A stretch of DNA of 64,000 nucleotides from an uncultured Oscillospiraceae bacterium (GTDB taxonomy: Bacteria; Bacillota; Clostridia; Oscillospirales; Acutalibacteraceae). The notes under the pieces are model-generated. The model was not told where the DNA came from, searched no databases, and saw nothing but the letters and a program-made list of their open reading frames with translations. How positions within the stretch are numbered: position 1 is the stretch's first letter; the number at the start of each line of letters is the position of its first letter. The stretch spans positions 62,001 through 126,000 of the forward strand of contig CAJJLZ010000002.1 of the NCBI GenBank assembly GCA_905192745.1. The letters are read 5' to 3'. Shown here piece after piece: positions 24,778 through 34,128 of this stretch. The position numbers and the translations under genes were made by a program.

Positions 24778-25734
24778 TTATTTTTCGTTTTGCGGGGGAG
24801 AGGATTTTGTCTTTTTTCTCTTTTTCTCCCGCTGCGCCTTCCAGTAGGCCCGCAAATCGCGGGTGGCGGAGGTTTTCCCCCGCCGGTCCATATGGGGGAA
24901 AGCGCGGAGCATCCGGCGCTGAAGGGAACGGGTGCCTTCGATCGCGGCTGTCCGTTTCTGCTTCAGTTCGTCGATGGCGTCGGCCAGACGGCGGCGGAGA
25001 TCCTCCTCCGGGAGAACATGCCATTCCGCCATCCGTTCCTTCCGTTCGGCGGCGCGCCGTTCGCTGTGCAGGGCATATTTGGCATAGGCCTCCTCCAGCT
25101 TGCCGATTACCGCGTCTCTGGACGGCAGTTCCACGCTTTCCAGATGTTCGCGGATCAGTTCGGCCCATTTATCCAACTGCTCCAGCTTGTTCCCGATAGC
25201 CCGCGCGACATGGACGGACACCGCGAGATCGACAAGGAACAGCGCCCCCAGCCCTCCCGCCAGAAGGGGAGGAAGCCAGCCGGCCGTCCCGTAGAGCCGG
25301 GCAACCAGCCTCTCAAACAGCGGCTGGACCCAATAAATAAACACGGTTGCCAGCCCGCCCCATGCCAGAGAAATATGTAAACAGATCCGGCCGTTTAGGT
25401 TGAAACGATACTGGGAATAGTCCCACCAGCGGGCATGAAACAGCTTCTCCATCGCCCAGGAGGTGAAGTATTCCACCGCAGAGGCAAGCGCCGCCCCGGC
25501 CAGAAACACGACCGGCAGGGCCAGAAAAAGATTATCCACTCCATCCCGCACCGGGATCAGAAGAATCAGCATCAGCAGGACGCCGCAGCCGTAGATCGGG
25601 CAGATCGGTCCATTCAAAAAGCCGCGGTTCACAAAATGCCGTTCGTTGAACGAACAAAGGATGGTTTCCATCGTCCAGCCGCAGAAGCTGTAAATGAAAA
25701 AATACAGCACCATATCCACCAGTGGGTAGGGCAT
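24778..25734 (-). CDS. ABC_trans_CmpB family membrane protein
   Basis: The 318-residue protein has about five membrane spans in its first 180 residues with the CmpB-family signatures FCGWTMETILCSF and FVNRGFLNGPICPIYGCG. The C-terminal third is charged and helical, ending in a Lys/Arg/Glu-rich tail. The family is annotated as putative ABC-transporter type IV but no ATPase partner is present, so a transport role is unproven. The ATG at 25734 is preferred (AAAGGAG 11 bases upstream) over one at 25773. This C-terminal cytosolic domain is larger than in many members. Confidence 0.75.
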   Translation of the reverse strand: MPYPLVDMVLYFFIYSFCGWTMETILCSFNERHFVNRGFLNGPICPIYGCGVLLMLILLIPVRDGVDNLFLALPVVFLAGAALASAVEYFTSWAMEKLFHARWWDYSQYRFNLNGRICLHISLAWGGLATVFIYWVQPLFERLVARLYGTAGWLPPLLAGGLGALFLVDLAVSVHVARAIGNKLEQLDKWAELIREHLESVELPSRDAVIGKLEEAYAKYALHSERRAAERKERMAEWHVLPEEDLRRRLADAIDELKQKRTAAIEGTRSLQRRMLRAFPHMDRRGKTSATRDLRAYWKAQREKKRKKTKSSPPQNEK

Positions 25735-25816
25735 TCCTTCATCGACTCCTTTTCCGCCGTTCGTATGAAGCATGGACGGCGGTTTTCTTTTATATCCGGT
25801 ATATCCGGAAACCGGA

Positions 25817-26668
25817 TCAGAGACCGGCGGTCAGAGCAATAAACGCCCCCATGTTCCCCCGCCGTCCGCCGGTCGCCCGGTGGGACCAGAACACGTCGGG
25901 ACGGCAACGGGTGCACAGGTCGGTGACGGTGATATTTTCCGGGGACAGACCGGCCGTCAGCAGGATACGGCGGTTGATTTCCCACAAATCCACGTGATAT
26001 TTGCCGTTTCCATCCTCCGACCAGCAGCGGGCGTCGGTTTCCTCCATCCCGGCGAACGCTTCGTACACCGGCGCATCCACCTCGAAGCAGCAAAACCCAA
26101 TGGAGGGGCCGATCCCGGCAAGAATATCCTCCCGCCGGCAGCCGTAGTCCCGGCACATCCGTTCCACCGTCGCCGCACCGATCCGGGCGGCCGTCCCTTT
26201 CCATCCGGCGTGGGAGGTCCCCACCACCCGGCGGACCGGATCGAGGAAAAACAACGGCACGCAGTCGGCGTATTGGGTACAGAGCACCACGTCCGGCTCG
26301 TCGGTCAGCAGACCGTCAATATCGGCGTAGCCTTTTTCGCGGATTACGCCCCGGCCACGGTCGGCCGCAGTGACGTTCCGGATGACGGTATGATGCTCCT
26401 GCGCGGAGACAACAACGTTTTCCGCCGCCACCCCAATTGCTTTGCAGAAGCGGTCGAAATTCTCCCGGACCGCCGCCGGGTCATCCCCCCGGCTGTAGCT
26501 CAGGTTCATGCTTTCGCAGTCTCCGCCGCTCACTCCGCCCAGCCGGGTGGAAAACCCGTGGCGGACAAAGGGAAAGGCGTCGAAGGCAGGGAAGGTATAG
26601 TACGGAATATCGCCGGAGGGAGTTCCCGCGATATGAAGCGTCAGCGTTTGGCTTTCCGGAAACAGCAT
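25817..26668 (-). CDS. pgeF: YfiH/PgeF laccase-domain purine nucleoside phosphorylase
   Basis: The 283-residue protein carries the DUF152 signatures: FSTRLGGVS, AQEHHT, CTQYADCVPLFFLD and HAGWKGTAARI, then GIGPSIGFCCFEV. The zinc ligands are the histidines in QEHHT, the cysteine in YADC and the histidine in HAGWKG. Family members phosphorolyse or deaminate purine nucleosides; older annotations call them polyphenol oxidases. AAAGGA before the ATG at 26668 fixes the start. It lies 53 bases after the ChrA gene on the same strand. Confidence 0.92.
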   Translation of the reverse strand: MLFPESQTLTLHIAGTPSGDIPYYTFPAFDAFPFVRHGFSTRLGGVSGGDCESMNLSYSRGDDPAAVRENFDRFCKAIGVAAENVVVSAQEHHTVIRNVTAADRGRGVIREKGYADIDGLLTDEPDVVLCTQYADCVPLFFLDPVRRVVGTSHAGWKGTAARIGAATVERMCRDYGCRREDILAGIGPSIGFCCFEVDAPVYEAFAGMEETDARCWSEDGNGKYHVDLWEINRRILLTAGLSPENITVTDLCTRCRPDVFWSHRATGGRRGNMGAFIALTAGL

Positions 26669-26721
26669 GCGGTCATCGTCCTTTCGTCGGTTGCCGGCGG
26701 AGGCAGTATTCTCCCGTGGAA

Positions 26722-27297
26722 TCACAGATTTTGTTCGAGCACATACCGCAGCACTCCTGCCGCCCCGGAGAGGACGATCAGAAGAACCGGGGATACCTTT
26801 CGCCAGAGAAGGAAAAAGGTGAGCGCGGCGAGCAGCAGGGCAAAGGGGCTGAACTGCACGGCGGCGCCGTTCAGCAGGCCGGGCAGCTCGGAGCCCGCCA
26901 CGGTGAGAAAAAGCATATTCAGCGCGGTTGCTCCTACCATTCCGGCCACGGCGGGCCGGATGCCGGTCATCCCCGCCCTCACCAGCTTACTGTCCCGCAC
27001 GGCAAAAAAGAACCGCGCGGCCAGCAGGGACAGGATCAGACTGGGGAGCGTCACGCCGACCGTAGCCGCCAACGCGCCCGGAATGCCGCCCGCGCGAGTT
27101 CCCGCGAAGGTGGCGGCGTTGATGGCGAGCGGACCGGGGGTCATCTGGGAAAGGGCGACGATATCGGTGACTTCCGCCGCGGTTATCCAGCCGGTCGCCG
27201 CCATTTCCTGCTGAATGAGGGGGAGCATCGCCATTCCCCCGCCGAAAGACAGCGCCCCGATCTTCAGAAATGTCCAGAAAAGCTGCCAGTACAGCAT
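26722..27297 (-). CDS. ChrA-family transporter, second half (short-chain CHR protein)
   Basis: The 191-residue protein is a single CHR domain with about six membrane spans. Markers are FGGGMAMLPLIQQE near residue 20 and LSQMTPGPLAINAATF near residue 50. Short CHR proteins work in pairs of opposite topology to export or move oxyanions; chromate is the best-known substrate. Its ATG overlaps the stop codon of the upstream gene (TGATG), and that gene ends in the partner CHR domain, so the two halves should be made in equal amounts. The physiological substrate is unknown. Confidence 0.9.
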   Translation of the reverse strand: MLYWQLFWTFLKIGALSFGGGMAMLPLIQQEMAATGWITAAEVTDIVALSQMTPGPLAINAATFAGTRAGGIPGALAATVGVTLPSLILSLLAARFFFAVRDSKLVRAGMTGIRPAVAGMVGATALNMLFLTVAGSELPGLLNGAAVQFSPFALLLAALTFFLLWRKVSPVLLIVLSGAAGVLRYVLEQNL

Positions 27298-29189
27298 CAG
27301 GCGCCTCTCCTTTCAGCAAGGGAGGAAACCGTGTGGATGACAAGCCCGATCAGCAGCCCGGCGAGGATCAGCAGAACCGCGTCCAGCCGGGTCAGCAGGG
27401 AGGCCGCCAACGCACCGGCGAATACCAGCGCCGTCCAGGCGGCCTGTATCCGCCTTTTTCGCCGGGAAAGCGGGGGCGCGGCGCTCTTTTCGGCGGAATC
27501 CACCCCGACGATCGCCGCCTTGCCGAGCGAAACGGTCGCCCAGGCGAGCAGTCCGCACACACAGGCCTGAATGCCCTCCATCGCCGCTGCGACGTAGGGA
27601 TTGGTGCGGAACCAGGTGTAGCCGGCGGCGATCACCGACATAACGATCAGGGGAGGGAGGGTCATTCCCAGCCCGGCGACCAGTCCGCCCTTTATCCCGG
27701 CCGCGCGGTAGCCCGCCATCACCGAGGCATTCAGCCCGATCGGCCCGGGCAGGGACTGCGCGACGGCCAGCGCGTCGATCATTTCATCTTCATCGAGCCA
27801 GCGGCGTTTGCGGGCGTAGCATTCGCTGATGAGGGAGATCATCGCATAGCCGCCGCCGATGGTGACCAGCCCGATTTTCAGGGTTTCCAGAAAAATCGTC
27901 AGCAGCTTCCGCGCGTCCGGTTGTCCCGACCGCTCGGCAGGAGACGGGTCGTCTGGGTTCGGTTTATCCGGAGAGGGGGCTTCCGCCCGCTTTGCCGCCC
28001 TCTCCGGCAATTCAAAAGGGACGGATTCCCCTTTCTCTTCGCCGTTTCGGGAGCTTCCGGCCGCCGCGGCGTCCCGGCAGGCCTGCGCCAGCCGGTCCAC
28101 CACCGTATCCCGTCCGAAGCGTTCCAGCGTCAGCGACCGGATACGGACGGGGTCGTATTGCCGGATCGTATCCCGCATGGCGCGCATGGCCTGCGCCATG
28201 GCTTCGGGATCGTCCACCGGCGTGAGAAGACCGGTTTCTTCGGTCACGATATCCAGCGGCCCGCCGCAGCGGGTACTGATTACCGGTTTGCCGCAGGCCG
28301 CCGCCTCATTGAGTACACAGGAGAGGGTCTCCACCCGGGAGGAGCAGACGAAGCAGTCGCAGCCGTTCATATAGGTGGACGCCTGTTCCCGGGGGATCGT
28401 TCCAACCAGACGGCAGCAATCGGAAATCCCCAGCCCGTCGATCAGCGCCTGAAGAGGTTCCCGCTGTCCGCCGGCCCCCGCAATTTCCAGTACGGCGGGG
28501 CGGGGGTCCTGCTCCCGCAGGCGGGCGAAGGCCCGGATCAGGGTGTCGTAGCCCTTGATTGGGCGGAGCTGTCCCATCGCGCGGAACAGGAACGGCCCTT
28601 CCGCCGGAGCGGACTCTGCCGGAACGAATACCCGGCCGTCCACCGGGTCGGGGATGATCCGGGTCTCTCCGGCCGGTTCCATGACCGCCTTCAGCGCGCC
28701 GCTTACGCAGGCGTTCACCCGCGCTTCCTTCATCACGGCATGAAGGCGGCGGAGGGCCGGGCTGTCCGCCGGTTCGGTGAGGACATAGGAGGAATGCTCC
28801 ATAAAAAACAGCGGCAGGCGGTGCTTCCGGCAAAGGGCAACCGCCTCGTACCCGTGCAGGGAGGAGCGCAGGTTGACCACATCCGGCCGGCCCCATTCCT
28901 TCTCAATCCGGCGATACAGCGTTTCCAGCATCCTTGTGCGCTGAAAGCAGCGTCCCCGTTCCCAGCGGGGGGTGAGGTTGGGACGGGTATAGGTATAGGT
29001 CAGCACCCCGTTTACCACCTCCCGGCGGATGCCGTTATGGCCGGGATGGAAATCGCCCCCTACGCTGACATGGGCGACCGCGACTTCAAAGCCGCGTTCG
29101 GCCAGCGCTTCGGCCTGCTCCTTATAAAATGTACCGAGCAGCGGCGCGCCCGGCGTGGGATACCAGGAAGGGATCATCAGGATTTTCAA
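27297..29189 (-). CDS. Fusion: GT4 glycosyltransferase plus ChrA-family half transporter
   Basis: The 630-residue protein joins two unrelated domains. Residues 1-378 are a GT-B glycosyltransferase of family 4, opening MKILMIPSWYPTPGAPLLGTF, with MGQLRPIKGYDTLI and the E-x7-E donor motif at Glu287/Glu295. Residues 379-426 are a Pro/Glu/Lys-rich linker. Residues 427-630 are a CHR domain with FGGG-like TIGGGYAMISLI, AQSLPGPIGLNASV and about five spans. Between residues 365 and 449 I see no in-frame ATG or GTG, so the CHR half depends on reading through the transferase. The fusion would tether the transferase to the membrane; whether it acts on the transported molecule is unknown. Confidence 0.88.
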   Translation of the reverse strand: MKILMIPSWYPTPGAPLLGTFYKEQAEALAERGFEVAVAHVSVGGDFHPGHNGIRREVVNGVLTYTYTRPNLTPRWERGRCFQRTRMLETLYRRIEKEWGRPDVVNLRSSLHGYEAVALCRKHRLPLFFMEHSSYVLTEPADSPALRRLHAVMKEARVNACVSGALKAVMEPAGETRIIPDPVDGRVFVPAESAPAEGPFLFRAMGQLRPIKGYDTLIRAFARLREQDPRPAVLEIAGAGGQREPLQALIDGLGISDCCRLVGTIPREQASTYMNGCDCFVCSSRVETLSCVLNEAAACGKPVISTRCGGPLDIVTEETGLLTPVDDPEAMAQAMRAMRDTIRQYDPVRIRSLTLERFGRDTVVDRLAQACRDAAAAGSSRNGEEKGESVPFELPERAAKRAEAPSPDKPNPDDPSPAERSGQPDARKLLTIFLETLKIGLVTIGGGYAMISLISECYARKRRWLDEDEMIDALAVAQSLPGPIGLNASVMAGYRAAGIKGGLVAGLGMTLPPLIVMSVIAAGYTWFRTNPYVAAAMEGIQACVCGLLAWATVSLGKAAIVGVDSAEKSAAPPLSRRKRRIQAAWTALVFAGALAASLLTRLDAVLLILAGLLIGLVIHTVSSLAERRGA

Positions 29190-29285
29190 AGCGTAACCTC
29201 TCTTTCCGCCGTACGCAGCGGCAAAGCGGCCGGCGGGATTTCCCCGACGGAGTTTTTCATCGGAAGCACAAAATCATCATAGCCT

Positions 29286-29315
29286 ATTATAGCCTTCCCC
29301 TTTGGAAAAGCGCAA
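29286..29315 (-). promoter_or_regulatory. Promoter of the glycosyltransferase-ChrA operon
   Basis: TTGCGC (29310-29315) and a perfect TATAAT (29286-29291) are 18 bases apart on the minus strand, about 100 bases before the fusion gene's start codon. Confidence 0.6.
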
Positions 29316-29382
29316 CCCTTGGGCGTAAAATGTACGGATTTTTTCGGCGAAGAGGAATCCGGAGGGCCCCGGATCGGGGACG

Positions 29383-29411
29383 TTGCGCTGGGAAGCGTTT
29401 TCCTTTATAAT
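29383..29411 (+). promoter_or_regulatory. Promoter of the LURP-one-like gene
   Basis: TTGCGC (29383-29388) and TATAAT (29406-29411) with 17-base spacing. It is back to back with the promoter at 29286-29315. Confidence 0.65.
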
Positions 29412-29482
29412 AAAAGAGCGGTGTGCGCGGCGGGCGATTTTTATCCGTGCCGGACCGGCAGGCGGCAGAGGAGGATATAGCC

Positions 29483-29953
29483 ATGCGGTTATTGTTTAGG
29501 CAGCGGTTCTTTTCCTGGTTTGACAGCTACGATATCTACGACGAAAGCGGTAATGTGGTTTTTACCGTGGAGGGGAAGCCGAGCTGGGGGCATACCCTGC
29601 ATATTCTGGACCGGCAGGGGAACCATGTTGGGACAGTGAAAGAGGTCGTTCTGACCTTTCTTCCGAAATTTGAACTGTATATCGGCGAGCGGTATATCGG
29701 ACGGATTGCGAAGGAATTTACTCTTTTCCGGCAGTCCTATACCATCGATTTCAACGGGTGGAACATTTCTGGGGATGTGTGGGAATGGGATTATACGATT
29801 CACGACGCCGCCGGGCGTCCCGTCGCGGCCGTGAGCAAGGAGCTGCTGCATTTCACCGACACCTATACCATCGATGTGGAGAACGCGGCCGACGCCCTCT
29901 ATGTGCTGATGGTTGTTCTGGCGATTGACGCTGAAAAGTGCTCGAGGAATTAG
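29483..29953 (+). CDS. LURP-one-related (LOR) family protein
   Basis: The 156-residue protein is beta-rich and matches the LOR/tubby-like family: DIYDESGNVVFTVEG and ILDRQGNHVGTVKEVVLTFLPKFELYIG, then WEWDYTIHDAAGRPVAAVSKE. These are the repeated short strands of the barrel. Bacterial members are cytosolic and of unknown function; a phospholipid-scramblase-like or lipid-binding role is only suggested by fold. AGAGGAGG fixes the ATG at 29483. It has its own promoter and terminator. Confidence 0.82.
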   Translation: MRLLFRQRFFSWFDSYDIYDESGNVVFTVEGKPSWGHTLHILDRQGNHVGTVKEVVLTFLPKFELYIGERYIGRIAKEFTLFRQSYTIDFNGWNISGDVWEWDYTIHDAAGRPVAAVSKELLHFTDTYTIDVENAADALYVLMVVLAIDAEKCSRN

Positions 29954-29973
29954 TCCCGGGACAGCAAATACAG

Positions 29974-30010
29974 AAAGCGGCCCGCAGAAACGCTCTGCGG
30001 GCCGCTTTTT
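29974..30010. terminator. Bidirectional terminator
   Basis: AAAGCGGCCCGCAGA (29974-29988) pairs with TCTGCGGGCCGCTTT and is followed by further T. It lies between the convergent LOR and DUF4340 genes. Confidence 0.9.
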
Positions 30011-30039
30011 ATAATTGGGCGCCGGATGGCGGGCCGGGA

Positions 30040-31563
30040 TTAGTTGGAAACTTCCTTGCCCTCCAGATAATTGTTCATCTGGTTCAGCATTTTCTGTACG
30101 TCGCTGGCTTTGACGGTATAGGCGTCGCCGCCTTCGAGCTGACAGAGGTAGAGGCTCGCGTTCAGCTTGTAGAACCGGGCGACGATGGAACCGGACGAAG
30201 TGTCGGTCGGTTTCAGAGTGAACGTCACATCCGGATCACCGGAGGGCGTTTCATCGGTATCGCCGTACCGGTCCACCCGCATAAACACCTGATACAGATT
30301 GCGGAAATCCCCGGTCGGATACACCGTACCGTCCACCGTAACCTTCAGCTTGTCGTCGTTTTCCTCCGCATCGGGGAAGTGCTCCAGCCGGAAGGTTGTT
30401 TCCTTGCCGCCTGCCAAAACGCTGATGGAGGACACATCGGCGATATTGGTCATGAACAGGAATTTACTGAGCATATCGCTGTACTGCACCTCGGCCCAGC
30501 TCACGGAGGAAGGATTGACGGCGTACACCACGTCGTAATCGTCCACCAGCGCGTAGTAGTTGCCGTCCTCATTCTTCCCGCCGAGTTTGATGGTATGGGC
30601 GGTCTTGTTGTAGTATACCGTGGAAGAATTTCCGTCGTCGTCGGTATTGGTGGTTTGGATCGCCAGCGTCAGTTCGCTCACCGAGTAGGGATCATCCAAG
30701 CCGTAGGTTTTCAAATCTTCCCCGGTGGGATGAGCCTTGACCGCCTGAACCGCGCTCAGCGTGGTGGAGCCGCTGAAAGTGGACTGCACATCTTCGCTTG
30801 AATCGATGCCGTAGACTCGCGGTGATGAGGTAACATAGGTAAAGGACGACAGGGCCTCGGGATCTCCTTCCTGATACACACGGAAAGAGAACGGCTTTGC
30901 CGAACGGACCGTACCGCTCAGATTCATGCCGTATACCATTGCCTGACCGCTTTCGTCATCCTCCCGCGTTGCGGGTGCGGTAATCAGCGAGGTGCCGATA
31001 TAGGCTTCCGCTTCCTTCAGAAGCACCGTGCTCAGCCCGCTTTCAGCAATATAGATCGCTTCGTCGGTGCTGACCCGCACATAATACCCGTCCTTCACCG
31101 GGTTTTCGCTTCCCAGCTCAACGGTGGCCGTCGTCCCGTCGGCGTAAGTGACTTCCGCCGTTGCCTGCGGTTTATCCAGACCGTAGTCGGCCGCGTTTTC
31201 GGAGGTATCCGCCACCTTACGGCTGGCGGTGATAGTGGCCAGATTGCTGGTCAGGGTGCTGAGGGCCGAGGTATTCACCGGCAGGTCCTCAAACCCGCTC
31301 ACCAGAAGCTGCCCTTCCTCGTCCGGAGCGACGGTATAGGACGCGTCGCCCCGGCGGATAACGACCTTTGACACCGGATCGCTGACGGTTTTCCCGTCTG
31401 CGTCGGTGGATTTGTCGAGGACGGTGATGGTGGAGGAACTGGTCGTTGTGGAAGATTCCTCTCCGCCCTTCTCCGGAAGAAGAAAGAGCAGCCCCAAAAG
31501 CAGGCCGATCAGGGCCAGCACCGCCACCCCGGCAATAATCAGGGTACGAACCTGTTTGCTCAT
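30040..31563 (-). CDS. DUF4340 domain protein of a Gld-like ABC system
   Basis: The 507-residue protein has an N-terminal membrane anchor (about 8-29), a Ser/Thr-rich linker, then two or more DUF4340-type beta repeats facing outside (YGLDKPQATAEVTYADG near 128 and YGLDDPYSVSELTLAIQ). In other bacteria DUF4340 genes sit after gldA/F/G-like genes, as here, forming an export-type ABC complex. Its ATG overlaps the end of the GldG-like gene by four bases, so they are coupled. The cargo is unknown. Terminator at 29974-30010 ends the operon. Confidence 0.88.
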   Translation of the reverse strand: MSKQVRTLIIAGVAVLALIGLLLGLLFLLPEKGGEESSTTTSSSTITVLDKSTDADGKTVSDPVSKVVIRRGDASYTVAPDEEGQLLVSGFEDLPVNTSALSTLTSNLATITASRKVADTSENAADYGLDKPQATAEVTYADGTTATVELGSENPVKDGYYVRVSTDEAIYIAESGLSTVLLKEAEAYIGTSLITAPATREDDESGQAMVYGMNLSGTVRSAKPFSFRVYQEGDPEALSSFTYVTSSPRVYGIDSSEDVQSTFSGSTTLSAVQAVKAHPTGEDLKTYGLDDPYSVSELTLAIQTTNTDDDGNSSTVYYNKTAHTIKLGGKNEDGNYYALVDDYDVVYAVNPSSVSWAEVQYSDMLSKFLFMTNIADVSSISVLAGGKETTFRLEHFPDAEENDDKLKVTVDGTVYPTGDFRNLYQVFMRVDRYGDTDETPSGDPDVTFTLKPTDTSSGSIVARFYKLNASLYLCQLEGGDAYTVKASDVQKMLNQMNNYLEGKEVSN

Positions 31564-33374
31564 AGACGTCTCCTCCTGAGGAAGACCACCAGACAGACGA
31601 TCAAAAGCGCCAGCGGGATTACAATGACGAACACAATCAGGAAAATGTTGGACTGGGCCGCGTCAAAGGTCAGGGAGGTCTTTTCCAGCGGCTTGTTCGA
31701 AATGCTGACCGCGGTTTTGTTGCCGGTCACGCCGTTAGTTACGCCGAGCACCAGTTCCTCGCCATAGCTGATGCTCTGCTCCAGCAGGGAGAACATACCG
31801 CTGCTGCCGTAAACGATCACGTTGGTTTCGATCTTTTCGTTATCGCTGTTGAAGTCCCATTTGGTGGCCATGGCCGCGCCGTTGATCGGGTAGGAATCCG
31901 CGTCCATCGCCTTATTTTCCTCTTTGCCATCCTCATCTGTATCGGAGCTTTCGGCCAGAGCGTCCTCCATACCGATCAGTTTGGCCGTTTCGGGGAAAGT
32001 AATCAGCGGGGTGTTAAACAGGGAATTCTGATTGTCAGTGCTCTTGTTAGTCAGAATCTGCCGGGAATAGGGCATCATGATCCGCTTTCCGGAGATATCC
32101 GAGGTATAATCGCTGGAAGCGGCGTCGCCGAACGTAGCATATCCGTTATACTGATATACCCGGTTCATACTGGTTTCCTGAATGATGTTGTCGGTAACCT
32201 CCAGCCCATACTCCACGTTCAGGAATTGATACAGGTTGGGGCAGCGGGCCGAGTAATTGACGATCACCATCAACTGGCGGCCCAGCTTGCCGTCGTTATC
32301 CAGCCACTCGCGGAGACGCTCGATTTCCTCTTCGCTGTAGTCCTTGGTGGGGGCCGGAATTACCGCAAGCACAGCCTCCGGATTCCATTTTTCCGATCCG
32401 GTGATTTCCACCGTCTCAAGAGCGTAGTTGTTTACCTTCAGCAGAGACGTCAGGCCGGAGATCGTGTAGCTGTCTTCTTCGTGGCCGGTCAGCATCAATA
32501 CGCCGGGCGTCACATCGCTGGTCACCATAGCCAGACTGGACGCCATTACCTGCTCCACTTTGGATTCGTAGTCGCTGATCTGGCCGGTATACTGATACAT
32601 GCTGCTGTCAGCCGTATACATATCGTTGAAATTCGTCTTCTGATGCCGGTTTTTGCCGCAGAAGAGCATGACGTCGTAATAGGTGGGGCTGTATTCCTCG
32701 TATTTGGCGGCCGCCGCCGGATCGCCGTAAATATCCACGAACGTCGTTTTGATCTTTCCGCCCGACAGGGAATCGTACTGCCGGGTCAGCTCGTAGAACT
32801 GCTTGAGAAGATCGTTGAGCGCGTCGCTCGACTGGTTGGGATTTTTGATATCGGACTCCTCCGCGAATACCACAATCTCGACGTCCTTATCGACCGCTTT
32901 GACGATTTCTTTGCTCTCATCGGTCAGAGTAAACAGCTTATCGGAAGTCAGATCAAGGTTCAGCGGGAAGCGGTCGGACAGAATATTCGCTACGATGTTG
33001 ACCAGCACGATCACGACCACGACCACCGCGGTCAGCGCCGTCGCCATGCCGCCGTAGCGGAGCTTGCGGGTATCCCGATGAATCTTTTCCTTTTTCCTTT
33101 TTTTCTTTCCGCCCGTTTCTTCTTCGCCGTCCGCTTCTCCGGCTTCTTCTTCCTCCGGTTCGGCTTCGTCGGCGTCGTTATCTCCGTCGGATTCCGCGTT
33201 CTCCTCCGCTTCGCCGATGTCGGCGGCGGTCTCTTCGGCGACGAAGGCCTCTTCGTTTTCGGCTGCCGGCTCCGCGGCGGCATCGTCCACCGGGACGGTA
33301 TTTTCCTCTGCCGGGAGGGATTCGCTGGGGTTCAGCTCCTCACGCTCCGGCGTATTTTCGTTTTTCAAGCTCAT
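31560..33374 (-). CDS. GldG-like ABC-associated membrane protein
   Basis: The 604-residue protein has an unusually acidic N-terminal tail of about 90 residues (Glu, Asp, Ala) followed by a Lys/Arg patch (GGKKKRKKEKIHRDTRK), then one membrane span (about 108-132), a large external GldG domain (about 150-570, DLTSDKLFTLTDESKEIV) and a C-terminal span ending in RRRRL. GldG partners with GldF permease and GldA ATPase. The acidic tail is not typical of the family as I know it and may bind a cytosolic partner. Confidence 0.86.
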   Translation of the reverse strand: MSLKNENTPEREELNPSESLPAEENTVPVDDAAAEPAAENEEAFVAEETAADIGEAEENAESDGDNDADEAEPEEEEAGEADGEEETGGKKKRKKEKIHRDTRKLRYGGMATALTAVVVVVIVLVNIVANILSDRFPLNLDLTSDKLFTLTDESKEIVKAVDKDVEIVVFAEESDIKNPNQSSDALNDLLKQFYELTRQYDSLSGGKIKTTFVDIYGDPAAAAKYEEYSPTYYDVMLFCGKNRHQKTNFNDMYTADSSMYQYTGQISDYESKVEQVMASSLAMVTSDVTPGVLMLTGHEEDSYTISGLTSLLKVNNYALETVEITGSEKWNPEAVLAVIPAPTKDYSEEEIERLREWLDNDGKLGRQLMVIVNYSARCPNLYQFLNVEYGLEVTDNIIQETSMNRVYQYNGYATFGDAASSDYTSDISGKRIMMPYSRQILTNKSTDNQNSLFNTPLITFPETAKLIGMEDALAESSDTDEDGKEENKAMDADSYPINGAAMATKWDFNSDNEKIETNVIVYGSSGMFSLLEQSISYGEELVLGVTNGVTGNKTAVSISNKPLEKTSLTFDAAQSNIFLIVFVIVIPLALLIVCLVVFLRRRRL

Positions 33375-33420
33375 GCTCCTTTCCTGCTTTTAGGGAAATA
33401 AAATCGCTGCCGGGGCCGGC

Positions 33421-34128
33421 TCAGTTCCATCTTTTGCTGTCCAGCACGCGAACCGTCAGGAACAGGAACAGCGCCTGCATGCTCAGGAAGAAGATCACGT
33501 TCGCGTAGTCCAGAATCCCGGTGGTGAATTCCGAATATTTCTGAGAAACCGACAGAAAATTGATGACAGTCTTAACAACCGTGAAGTTGGAAAAGATGCT
33601 GGAGAGGGTGTCCATCATAATCAGGATCACCGAAACACCCAAGGTGCAGATGGCGGCGATCAGCTGGCTTTCGGTCAGGCTGGAGATCAGCAGGCCGATG
33701 GAGATAATCAGGCCGCCCACCATCAGCAGGCCGAGGAAATTGCCGAACACCACGCTCCACGACGGCGACACCTGAAAGGCGATCACCACCGCGAATACCA
33801 GCGTAATCAGGAGGGAAAGCGCAAACATCAGCAGCGCGGCGAAAAACTTGCCGAATACGATGCCGGTCAGACTGACCGGCGAGGTCAGCAGCGCCTGATC
33901 GGTGCGCTGCCGCTTTTCGTCGCTGAACAGCCGCATGGTCAGAATCGGCAGAACCAGCATCACGATGGTGAACAGATTGCCGTACACATAGGACAGGTCG
34001 CTGCTGCCGGAATAAATATTAAATGCAAAGAAGAAATAACCGGAGGCGCAGGCGATGACCGCCAGCACCACATACCCGACCGGAGAGGTGAAGAAGGAGC
34101 GGAACTCCCTTTTAAATATGGCCCCCAT
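33421..34128 (-). CDS. ABC-2 type permease (GldF-like)
   Basis: The 235-residue protein has six predicted membrane spans and the ABC-2 features FKREFRSFFTSPVGYVVLAV at the N terminus and MRLFSDEKRQRTDQALLTSP at about 62-81, the cytosolic coupling segment. It is the membrane channel for the ATPase encoded just before it; start and stop share one base with that gene. Order ATPase-permease-GldG-DUF4340 matches known Gld-like clusters. Confidence 0.92.
   Translation of the reverse strand: MGAIFKREFRSFFTSPVGYVVLAVIACASGYFFFAFNIYSGSSDLSYVYGNLFTIVMLVLPILTMRLFSDEKRQRTDQALLTSPVSLTGIVFGKFFAALLMFALSLLITLVFAVVIAFQVSPSWSVVFGNFLGLLMVGGLIISIGLLISSLTESQLIAAICTLGVSVILIMMDTLSSIFSNFTVVKTVINFLSVSQKYSEFTTGILDYANVIFFLSMQALFLFLTVRVLDSKRWN

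Noticed and set aside
27895..28060. Frameshift or missed stop creating the glycosyltransferase-ChrA fusion
   Set aside because: The frame is open and continuous, the linker has a normal domain-linker composition, and no separate start with a ribosome site is seen before the ChrA half. The fusion is kept, with a check suggested.
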